From: a virus
Reading direction: 5' to 3' (one strand)
Virus record (IMG/VR): IMGVR_UViG_3300030107_003798
Span: 1 to 46,824 of that record
DNA: 46,824 nucleotides
In this document: one piece after another, positions 1 through 6,352 of the stretch
Numbering within the stretch: the first letter of the stretch is position 1
Layout of the letters: each line of letters begins with the position of its first letter
Notes under the pieces: model-generated
Seen by the model: only the letters and a program-made list of their open reading frames with translations
What the model was told of the DNA's origin: nothing
Databases searched by the model: none
Position numbers and translations under genes: made by a program

Positions 1-100
1 CGTCGTAAAAGAAAGAAAAAATGGATTAATGAAGAAGACGGTGAAATAATACCTGAAGCTTACATAACCAGAAACCCTCAATTATTTTACGATAAAAGGA
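1..100. repeat. Terminal direct repeat, left copy (circular overlap)
   Basis: Bases 1-100 match bases 46725-46824 at 99 of 100 positions; the only mismatch is base 99 (g) against base 46823 (a). The reading frame is continuous through the overlap, so the window is a linearised circle of about 46,724 bp. A repeat this short, with an error at its very end, looks like assembly overlap rather than a physical terminal repeat. Confidence 0.93.
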
Positions 101-687
101 GAGTAGAAGGTAAAAAACACAGAACCAACATAGTAATAACTGCAGGAGGTAACTGTAACATTTCAGCCAGGACTATTCAAATACGCGCAAAAATCTATGC
201 AAAAATTATAGATGAGTTGCAACGTCAAGGCCACAATGTTGGAGTTCACTGTGTAGACCCTATTGGAAATCATAATCATTCTAAAACCCATTTTATACTA
301 TGGGAAGTAAAAAGACATGATGAACAAATGACTATGCCTCAACTACAACGAGACCTAGGTCACTCTGGAGTCTACCGAACTGCAATATTCGACATAATAG
401 CTTCTGCACCTCAATGCCCTAGAAGTGGATTAGGATATAGTTATCACAAAGTCTTTCTAAGAGACGATGATGAAGACTATAAAGAACCACTAAAGCAATT
501 AGTAAAAGCTATAAAAATAGAAATAGGAGAACCTACAATCCTCCTAAACCTATTACCCTTAGGGAAAAATCTACACGAAGATTCCCTAGACAAACACTTA
601 AAGAGAATACAAAAAGTACTTTCAACCATAATTACCTCTCCTAAAAGAAAAGGAGTCCACTTAATTAATTATAACGATGAGCAATAA
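1..687 (+). CDS. C-terminal 228 residues of a 351-residue gene that crosses the joint; possible vWA-like partner of the AAA+ ATPase
   Basis: Frame 1 is open from base 1 to the TAA at 685-687. Joined to 46356-46724 it gives one protein of 351 residues. The central part reads like a Rossmann/vWA arrangement. A strand (TNIVITAGGNCNIS) is followed by a helix (RTIQIRAKIYAKIIDELQ), a strand (NVGVHCVDPIG), a further strand (THFILWEVKR) and a helix. The usual metal-site DxSxS is replaced by GGNCNIS, so if it is vWA-like the metal site is degenerate. It directly follows a MoxR-type ATPase gene, and MoxR ATPases commonly pair with vWA proteins. The family assignment is inference; the continuous frame is seen directly. 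The next gene starts inside its last codons (overlap 677-687). Codon use is AT-rich (ATA, AGA), like the rest of the early arm. Confidence 0.8.
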   Translation, partial: RRKRKKKWINEEDGEIIPEAYITRNPQLFYDKRRVEGKKHRTNIVITAGGNCNISARTIQIRAKIYAKIIDELQRQGHNVGVHCVDPIGNHNHSKTHFILWEVKRHDEQMTMPQLQRDLGHSGVYRTAIFDIIASAPQCPRSGLGYSYHKVFLRDDDEDYKEPLKQLVKAIKIEIGEPTILLNLLPLGKNLHEDSLDKHLKRIQKVLSTIITSPKRKGVHLINYNDEQ

Positions 688-1486
688 GCCCAAAAAATTC
701 AATAGAGAAACATTACATCTCGAAGACGATACCCCTGAAACTGATTTCATAAGAAATAACTTTCCTAATATGAAAGATGGTATGTCAGACATACTAAGAG
801 GACCTGTTAGCATGATAGAAAACAATCTAATGGCTGACATATTCTCACCTCCCGAATCAGCTCAACCTGACAATATGTGTGCTTTAGATTTAAAAGTACT
901 TCATAAAGCTGCAAGTAGTATACTAATGGATATAGAAGGATTAGTAAAATGCTTCGCAAGACACGGTAAAAATAGCTACCTAGAAGGAGATACAACAATA
1001 GAAAGAAAGAGGAAAGACTCTGGTGAAACAGTAGAAAGCTTCCAAATAACTGCTTTAGAAAATCTAATTCAGGCAGCAATTGTAGGACATTGGGTAGAAT
1101 TAACTACAGCATTAAGACATGAAGGACCTGAATACGCCATGCACGTCGTAAATGCTTCTACCGGAGGACCTGATATAAAATCAGAGGATGAGTTAAAAAC
1201 AGTAGTAAATAAAGCTAAAATTCTTGAAGAAGCTTTAGAGTATTTTAAGTCTGATCTAATCAAAGAATTACAGATGCCTAAAATATTCCCTACTCCAAGT
1301 GAATTAGCTACTGCATTTATGAACCATCAAGAAGGCGATAAAGACTTCATGGAGTCTGTAAAAGAAAGCATGGATAAAAACATGTCAGAAATAGGTGATG
1401 TAGACAAAGAAATTCTATTAAACAAAATAGATGACTCAATGAAAACTATCCTAGATAAAGTAAAAAGTACCAAAGGTATTTTATAG
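677..1486 (+). CDS. Unknown early protein, 269 aa
   Basis: The ATG at 677 overlaps the end of the preceding gene by 11 bases, so the two are likely translationally coupled and co-transcribed with the AAA+ ATPase gene. The protein is soluble, acidic and mostly helical by composition, with a conserved-looking middle (HKAASSILMDIEGLVKCFAR and ITALENLIQAAIVGHWVELT). It has no membrane segment, no signal peptide and no catalytic motif that I recognise. The last 60 residues are rich in K, E, D and M and look like a flexible or coiled tail. Its position directly after the ATPase and its vWA-like partner suggests a third component of the same module, but this is only context. The gene has the A-rich sense strand typical of this arm. 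Confidence 0.8.
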   Translation: MSNKPKKFNRETLHLEDDTPETDFIRNNFPNMKDGMSDILRGPVSMIENNLMADIFSPPESAQPDNMCALDLKVLHKAASSILMDIEGLVKCFARHGKNSYLEGDTTIERKRKDSGETVESFQITALENLIQAAIVGHWVELTTALRHEGPEYAMHVVNASTGGPDIKSEDELKTVVNKAKILEEALEYFKSDLIKELQMPKIFPTPSELATAFMNHQEGDKDFMESVKESMDKNMSEIGDVDKEILLNKIDDSMKTILDKVKSTKGIL

Positions 1487-1537
1487 TCCATTCCCTCATA
1501 ATACTTGTAACAGCGAGCTAGGTTAAACAGGAATCTA

Positions 1538-1633
1538 ATGAAAAATAATCTAGAACCTAAGCAATCTGATTACTTTGTAATTGTATGTTGGGCACTAATA
1601 CTGCTCACTATTGTCATACTCAATAAAATTTAA
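1538..1633 (+). CDS. 31-aa single-span membrane microprotein
   Basis: A 31-codon frame starts at ATG 1538 with AGGA at 1529-1532, five bases upstream, and ends at TAA 1631-1633. The product starts MKNNLEPKQSDYF and continues with one hydrophobic helix (VIVCWALILLTIVIL) ending NKI. It sits between the unknown 269-aa gene and a strong terminator at 1639-1669, so it is the last gene of that transcription unit. Good ribosome-binding site, a clean transmembrane segment and tight fit before the terminator support it as real. Tiny early membrane proteins of phages often act on host membrane functions or superinfection, but nothing here says which. Confidence 0.6.
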   Translation: MKNNLEPKQSDYFVIVCWALILLTIVILNKI

Positions 1634-1638
1634 ACTCT

Positions 1639-1669
1639 GGGGAGTATAGTATGAATGCTCCCCTTTTTT
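1639..1669 (+). terminator. Intrinsic terminator after the AAA+ operon
   Basis: The arms GGGGAGTAT (1639-1647) and ATGCTCCCC (1655-1663) pair in nine positions (one G-T), with a 7-base loop, followed by six T (1664-1669). Confidence 0.85.
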
Positions 1670-1675
1670 AATACA

Positions 1676-2278
1676 ATGGACATGCTAAAATCAAAATTAA
1701 AAGCACTTCACATCGCTAAAGTCTTTTTGGCTAAATACTATAAACTGCCTGTAAGATTTTTTGACGCCTTAAACCCAGGAAAATTTGCTAACAGATGGAC
1801 TGAACACTACAGAAGAGGAAATATAGGACCCTATTCTGATTATTATTATGAAGCTACAACAAAAGGCTACAACTTAATAACAGGTAGACTATCCGCCTAC
1901 TTAACGAGTCTTCCTGAAGTATTTATAAACGATATAAAACACCAACAAAAAGTTTCATTAGAATCGGGTTACCTGAAACTAATGAAAAAGACCGCTACTA
2001 ACAGACTAGTAGTATCAGGTTACTCTTGGGATTTACCGATAATAAAAAGAAAAGGGATAATAAATACACCTCATTACCCTCTTTACTTTTCAGAACAATA
2101 TAATTCAGACTTACATGACCTAACTCGTAACAGAAAAACAGTTCAATCATGTATAGATAACGCAATAACACACTTTGAAGCTAATCCTGATAAAGTAGAA
2201 CAATTACACCGAGACATTGTTGCAGAACATGCTCACCTATTAACACACTTACAAGTTACAAATAAATGTAGAAAATGA
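1676..2278 (+). CDS. Unknown early protein, about 200 aa
   Basis: The frame is open from 1655, but the ATG there lies in the descending arm of the terminator, so I place the start at ATG 1676. ATG 1682 is an equal candidate. No Shine-Dalgarno is visible before either, so translation may start on a short or absent leader. The product is basic and aromatic (AKYYKLPVRFFDALNPGKFA, GPYSDYYYEATTKGYN), with no membrane segment and no motif that I recognise. It ends in an ATGA overlap with the next gene at 2275-2278, showing they are one operon. Function unknown. Confidence 0.72.
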   Translation: MDMLKSKLKALHIAKVFLAKYYKLPVRFFDALNPGKFANRWTEHYRRGNIGPYSDYYYEATTKGYNLITGRLSAYLTSLPEVFINDIKHQQKVSLESGYLKLMKKTATNRLVVSGYSWDLPIIKRKGIINTPHYPLYFSEQYNSDLHDLTRNRKTVQSCIDNAITHFEANPDKVEQLHRDIVAEHAHLLTHLQVTNKCRK

Positions 2279-2703
2279 TTTACATCCCACTACCTAAAGG
2301 CTTCAAGCCTAAATTACACTTAATCCACTGTCACGACGACGGTAAATCATGGCATTCAGATGGTTACACACAGCCTATGTATGTTACTGATAAACAATAC
2401 CAAGACCTAAGCGACGGAGAATATCCTAGAAACATAGAAGACGAATATCTAATAGATAACGGATTCTTATATAGAGTAGTATCTAAACAACAAGCTCTAT
2501 GGATATGGGACAACTACAAACAAGCAGGAGAGCCTGAACTAGTCATACTAGATTACAACAATCTAAAATGGGACGAATCAGACTACGTAGACGTTCGAAT
2601 AGAAAGTAAAGAGATGATAGAAAAAGCAGACCTTTATAAAATACGTACACTAGCAGTAGCAGTAGGTTACGTACACGAGCTAGAGGAGATAGAAAATGGC
2701 TAG
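2275..2703 (+). CDS. Unknown early protein, 142 aa
   Basis: The ATG at 2275 overlaps the preceding stop in the sequence ATGA, a standard translational-coupling arrangement. The protein is acidic and rich in D, Y and W (for example YVTDKQYQDLSDGEYP and QALWIWDNYKQAGEPELVIL). It has no membrane segment, no cysteine cluster and no catalytic motif that I recognise. The acidic, aromatic composition resembles small phage proteins that bind host enzymes, but that is only a resemblance. It overlaps the next gene by eight bases. Confidence 0.75.
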   Translation: MIYIPLPKGFKPKLHLIHCHDDGKSWHSDGYTQPMYVTDKQYQDLSDGEYPRNIEDEYLIDNGFLYRVVSKQQALWIWDNYKQAGEPELVILDYNNLKWDESDYVDVRIESKEMIEKADLYKIRTLAVAVGYVHELEEIENG

Positions 2704-2935
2704 TCCTTATTCAGAAGAAGACCCTATTTACTACATCTCAGTCCACAGAGAAGACTTCGAAGCATTATTTGGTACAGCTGTAACTGATAAAGAATGGTCA
2801 GAAGTAGTTAAATTTTTAAGTCAATACGCACCATCCGTCAATCCATTAATGATGAAAGCAATGGATATGATTAAAGCCAAAAGAGAAAAATTTACTCACA
2901 GACAATTTGGAGCAAAGAAACATGACGACAAATAA
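2696..2935 (+). CDS. Unknown early protein, 79 aa
   Basis: Starts at ATG 2696 inside the end of the preceding gene, with a GAGGAGAT stretch just upstream that can serve as its ribosome-binding site. The N-terminal half is acidic and the C-terminus is lysine-rich (MIKAKREKFTHRQFGAKKHD). No membrane segment or known motif. It overlaps the next gene by 14 bases, so it belongs to the same four-gene operon (1676-3146). Function unknown. Confidence 0.72.
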   Translation: MASPYSEEDPIYYISVHREDFEALFGTAVTDKEWSEVVKFLSQYAPSVNPLMMKAMDMIKAKREKFTHRQFGAKKHDDK

Positions 2936-3146
2936 CAACGATCAACTATTAATAGGAGTCAAATCATTTCTACAAAGCATACCAGCAGAGTACGAAAACA
3001 CTCCAGAAGACGGTAAAGAAAGAACTTCTTACGAAAGAGGTTATAAAGAATGTGCAGAAGCATGTTTAGCCTTAATATCTTTACTAGAACAAGCAGGGGA
3101 ATTTACCATTACAGATGCAGATGGTACTCCTGTAGTAGACGAGTAG
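2922..3146 (+). CDS. Unknown early protein, 74 aa
   Basis: I chose ATG 2922 (MTTNNNDQLLIGVK); an upstream in-frame alternative start lies deeper inside the preceding gene. The protein is small and acidic, with a helical segment holding two cysteines (YKECAEACLALISLLEQ) and an acidic end. It resembles short helical phage proteins of unknown role. It is the last gene of the early arm and is followed 11 bases later by a strong intrinsic terminator at 3158. Confidence 0.72.
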   Translation: MTTNNNDQLLIGVKSFLQSIPAEYENTPEDGKERTSYERGYKECAEACLALISLLEQAGEFTITDADGTPVVDE

Positions 3147-3157
3147 TCCACAAAAAG

Positions 3158-3200
3158 AAGCCGTAAGTCTCTAACTCGAAGGGATTTACGGCTTTTTATT
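3158..3200 (+). terminator. Intrinsic terminator closing the early arm
   Basis: Perfect 9-bp arms AAGCCGTAA (3158-3166) and TTACGGCTT (3186-3194), with a 19-base loop, followed by TTTATTTTA. It separates the early operon from the replication promoter region. Confidence 0.85.
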
Positions 3201-3202
3201 TT

Positions 3203-3397
3203 ACTGCGAGTTACACATGAAACAAATAAAACACACATCTAGAAATAGAGTAAAAAATTTTTTAAACGATGTGTAACTATAAGATACAGTAACGGTCATA
3301 ACTCCACGCAAGCAAGTCACTTACAGCCAACACGCAAGCAAGACTCGCCTACTACGCGATACCGGAAGCTTAATCCAAAAGTTGTACACTTTAGGGG
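3203..3397. other. Noncoding region with A6T6 tract, inverted repeat and direct repeats; candidate replication origin
   Basis: No gene fits here. It holds the perfect 9-base inverted repeat GTTACACAT (3210-3218) / ATGTGTAAC (3269-3277), with the symmetric A6T6 tract at 3252-3263 in between. Two 12-base direct repeats follow at 3305 and 3331. A bendable AT tract, an inverted repeat and iteron-like repeats immediately before the primase gene are what one expects of a phage origin. This is inference from layout, not from a known origin sequence. Confidence 0.4.
3305..3342 (+). repeat. Two 12-base direct repeats, 26 bases apart
   Basis: CACGCAAGCAAG occurs at 3305-3316 and again at 3331-3342. 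A third exact copy on the same strand lies at 44836-44847, inside the coding sequence of a small membrane protein. Confidence 0.85.
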
Positions 3398-3425
3398 TTG
3401 ACTTGTACTTTAAGTTATGTACAAT
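3398..3425 (+). promoter_or_regulatory. Sigma70-type promoter of the replication operon with TTGTAC operator-like dyads
   Basis: TTGACT (3398-3403), 16-base spacer, TACAAT (3420-3425). The -10 box ends seven bases before ATG 3433, so the predicted transcript begins at or within a base or two of the start codon. TTGTAC occurs at 3382 and 3403, and its complement GTACAA at 3419. The last two form a dyad through the spacer and the -10 box, suited to a dimeric repressor such as the Xre protein encoded at 9712. Confidence 0.7.
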
Positions 3426-3432
3426 ATCCTCT

Positions 3433-5148
3433 ATGCCCGATAGTAACAACAAACACTTAGAGTTTGTCGATGGACCAACAGCGTTTAATCCACTCGACAT
3501 GGTTTCAGCAGGATACTATGTATTCCCTATTGAAGGACACAGGAAGTATCCGCTTAAAGTAGATGGAGAAGCTTGGTCTTGGTATTGGGACCACCAACGT
3601 AGAGATAGGTTAGCAGGTTCAGTGGCCCTTGCCAAGAACAATCCTCAAACAACAGGTTGGTGTATCGCCCCACACAAAACAGACAAGCACTCACTACTAT
3701 TAATAGACTTAGACGTGTACGAAGGTAGGTCTCCTGAAGACCTTTGGCCTGAGTTCGCGGGAGACAATACCACGATGCCTGAAAATATAGGCATCACTCA
3801 GAGCGCTGGAGGTGGTTATCACTTCTGGTTCGCTCTTCCAGAAAACCTCGACCCTAGGACCCTACCTGCCTCATTTAACTTCGGTTCGGGCATTGAAGGA
3901 GAGATTAGATTCTCTGGGCAAGATAGGCCTAGGCTCTTGGTTTTACCTGGTACTCGAGCAATGAACAAACAAGGAAAGCTTGGTACCTATGTAGTCCACA
4001 AACAATTTAACGTTAGCAACCTTGCACCACCTCCGCCCGAGTTGGTATCTAGATTACTAGGTAGACAAGGAACTAGTGCTGATGAGTTGATGACTAGCGC
4101 TGACCAACTACAGAATCTACCTGATTCCTACGGAGTAAATAGACAGGAAATAGTAGCTTCAAACATGCCTACAGAATTTCACCACCTTATGGCTGTGGTC
4201 CAACAAGCACACGTTACAGAAGGAGGTCGAAATAATTTTGCGGCTATGGTTTCTCAGATCGTAGGCAGAATATACAGTGCACGACCTAATGACACAGCTA
4301 TAAAGATGATAGTAGACACTATCCAAAATGCTCTTGAAGAGAAGCTCCCCATGGGTGAACTCAAGAAGACTATCTTTAGTGCTATGAAAAGGGGACAAGT
4401 AAACGCCAAGAGATTCGCGGCTGTAGACAAGTACCCATCTACTACGGTAGTACTTCAAGAGGTCAAATCCATATACAAACATATGCCTTGGCTACTCGTG
4501 CACCTTAAAGCAGACGGAAAAGTACAGGCATACGAACTAGGTTTGGGTGGTAGTCCTAAACGTCCTGATGAAGTAGCACAGTCCATGACCCTGACTGACT
4601 TTAGTAAGACTAGTGTACTAGCTGCATTGAGTAGACTCAGTGGCTCGGACCTAGATATCGTAGTGCGTAGTCCTCTGTTCACTAGACCTAACTGGACTAG
4701 AGTATTGGTTCACTACCTAGAGCAAGGGGCTACTTATGAATACACAACCCTACCTACTGACGCAGTATTTTGGGATACACTACAACAGTGGGCAATGGAA
4801 GCTGCTCGTGATAAGAACTTCATAGAGAATGTAAGTAAGCAGTTGCCTGAAGAATCTGTTATTGCACACACTAAGATAGATGTAGCAGGAACAGGTAAGA
4901 AGTCGTTTGATCGACTAGTCTTAGTAGTACACCCAAGACACCACGAGTTTTTGATGACTCAGTGCGGGGACATAGGGGCCACTAAGAAACTTCTACGAAC
5001 ACACGCAGATGAAAGAAAGGTCGCCTATCCGCGACGTAAAGCAAATGCTTGGTTCATTGAGATAACACCTGAGAATATGTCACAAGAAACTGTTGACTAT
5101 CTGTGGGGCGAGTATGTTTCGTGGAAGAAAGGAGAGATAATTGAGTAA
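3433..5148 (+). CDS. Primase-polymerase (archaeo-eukaryotic primase fold), 571 aa
   Basis: Likely makes primers, and perhaps DNA, for phage replication. Residues about 15-175 look like a bifunctional primase-polymerase domain. They include a start (NPLDMVSAGYYVFPIEG), the metal-binding DLD in LLLIDLDVYEG (residues 92-94), the SAGGGYHFWF block with its active-site histidine at 130, and the closing strand with LPGTRAM near 171-177. The remaining 400 residues show no helicase Walker motif and probably hold binding domains. An upstream in-frame TTG at 3382 lies before the promoter, so I start at ATG 3433, which sits seven bases after the -10 box without any Shine-Dalgarno. It overlaps the helicase gene by eight bases, so the two are co-translated. 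Family call is by motif; the processing partner is inferred. Confidence 0.8.
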   Translation: MPDSNNKHLEFVDGPTAFNPLDMVSAGYYVFPIEGHRKYPLKVDGEAWSWYWDHQRRDRLAGSVALAKNNPQTTGWCIAPHKTDKHSLLLIDLDVYEGRSPEDLWPEFAGDNTTMPENIGITQSAGGGYHFWFALPENLDPRTLPASFNFGSGIEGEIRFSGQDRPRLLVLPGTRAMNKQGKLGTYVVHKQFNVSNLAPPPPELVSRLLGRQGTSADELMTSADQLQNLPDSYGVNRQEIVASNMPTEFHHLMAVVQQAHVTEGGRNNFAAMVSQIVGRIYSARPNDTAIKMIVDTIQNALEEKLPMGELKKTIFSAMKRGQVNAKRFAAVDKYPSTTVVLQEVKSIYKHMPWLLVHLKADGKVQAYELGLGGSPKRPDEVAQSMTLTDFSKTSVLAALSRLSGSDLDIVVRSPLFTRPNWTRVLVHYLEQGATYEYTTLPTDAVFWDTLQQWAMEAARDKNFIENVSKQLPEESVIAHTKIDVAGTGKKSFDRLVLVVHPRHHEFLMTQCGDIGATKKLLRTHADERKVAYPRRKANAWFIEITPENMSQETVDYLWGEYVSWKKGEIIE

Positions 5149-6310
5149 ACCTACCTTGCATGTAGTTGATGGACCACCGGGAACAGGGAAATCCACCAAC
5201 ATCATTAGTCGTGCCACAGACGGAGATTGGAAAGGTAAGCGTGTAGCAGTGCTTACCTATACCAACGCGGCAGCTGATGTTATCCGACAACGAGCGCCTT
5301 GGATTACAGCAGGTACGGTTTACTCTTTACTATGGTCATCAGTTAAATCGGTTCTACCTCCATCATACAATAAAGGTATGCGTCGTAGAACAAAACGTAA
5401 AGCAGCTTACCACGATAGGAGGGTAGAAAATTGGCGAGACAACGCACTAGAAAGATATACAAAGGACGCCCCAAGCAAGAGGCCTCCAACCCCATTAGAT
5501 GTAGTAGCCCAACAACTTCACAGTTGGGATGCTTCCACTCCCTGCGAGATAGACTTAGATGCGCTGGAACCTGTACAAGAACTAACGTTCATACTTCCGA
5601 TGGCTTATTGGCTGAGACAGGGCGGACAACTCACGCAAGAAAGCGGACAGTTCGATGTAGTCGTGATAGACGAAGCTCAGGATATGAGCGCGTTAGAAAT
5701 TGCGAGTGCACTAAAACTTGTAGCCCCAGGAGGTGAGGCCTACGCTTACGGCGATCCGGGCCAAGCAATCTTCTCACACAGCAAAGGTTTAGAGGCAGGC
5801 AAACTTCCTTATGTATGGGATAGAGCCGACAGTAAAACGGAGTTAACTAAAGGTTACCGCTGCGGTGCTACAGTAGCTAAGGCAGCTTCGGGTATACTAC
5901 GTAGCTACTATGACCGCTCCCCTGAAAATTTTTCAGCAGACCATTCAACGCCTATATCTATTTGGCAAGTACCCGAAATCAATCCTCAAATTTATAAAGG
6001 ACTTGTGTTGGGGTGGAGTCGTGACCACGTTAATAATCTTTTTGCTCGCTGGAATCTTCGGGGTACGGCTATCGTTCCAGGTTTGGCTGATGCTAGTAAA
6101 GAGCTCGTTGTTTGTACAGGCCACAGCGCTAAGGGTGCTGAGGCTGATGAAGTATATCTCCTCCCGTGGACTGCGACTGCTATGGAAGGACTCTACTCCC
6201 TCGATCCTGAACGATTGAAGTTGTTGTATGTAATGACGACGCGTGCCCGTCGCAGACTACACCTCCCCCCTGAGCTCTACGCTTTCGTAGAATCTATGAA
6301 AATTTCTTAA
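5141..6310 (+). CDS. Superfamily 1 DNA helicase (UvrD/PcrA-like), 389 aa
   Basis: Probable replicative or accessory helicase. The motifs run in order: Walker A GPPGTGKST (about 11-19), Ia VLTYTNAAA, motif II VVVIDEAQD (about 173-181), motif III GDPGQAIF, motif IV-like LTKGYRCG, motif V GHSAKGAEADEV (about 327), and motif VI LLYVMTTRARRRL (about 360). At 389 residues it is much shorter than UvrD (about 720) and lacks the large 1B/2B insertions, like small phage helicases. The start is TTG 5141 with AAAGGAG ten bases upstream, overlapping the primase stop. There is no DnaB-type helicase elsewhere in the window, so this may be the only replication helicase. It is followed by a separate promoter for the polymerase gene. 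Confidence 0.88.
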   Translation: MSKPTLHVVDGPPGTGKSTNIISRATDGDWKGKRVAVLTYTNAAADVIRQRAPWITAGTVYSLLWSSVKSVLPPSYNKGMRRRTKRKAAYHDRRVENWRDNALERYTKDAPSKRPPTPLDVVAQQLHSWDASTPCEIDLDALEPVQELTFILPMAYWLRQGGQLTQESGQFDVVVIDEAQDMSALEIASALKLVAPGGEAYAYGDPGQAIFSHSKGLEAGKLPYVWDRADSKTELTKGYRCGATVAKAASGILRSYYDRSPENFSADHSTPISIWQVPEINPQIYKGLVLGWSRDHVNNLFARWNLRGTAIVPGLADASKELVVCTGHSAKGAEADEVYLLPWTATAMEGLYSLDPERLKLLYVMTTRARRRLHLPPELYAFVESMKIS

Positions 6311-6318
6311 AAATATAC

Positions 6319-6346
6319 TTGTTAGCTGTATAACTAGTAGTATAAT
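6319..6346 (+). promoter_or_regulatory. Sigma70-type promoter for the DNA polymerase gene, leaderless geometry
   Basis: TTGTTA (6319-6324), 16-base spacer, perfect TATAAT (6341-6346). Only six bases separate the -10 box from ATG 6353, and no Shine-Dalgarno is present. The expected transcription start coincides with the start codon. Confidence 0.72.
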
Positions 6347-6352
6347 ATCCAC

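Noticed and set aside
3382-3432. Upstream TTG start of the primase gene
   Set aside because: It lies before the promoter's -35 and -10 boxes, so cannot be translated from that transcript.
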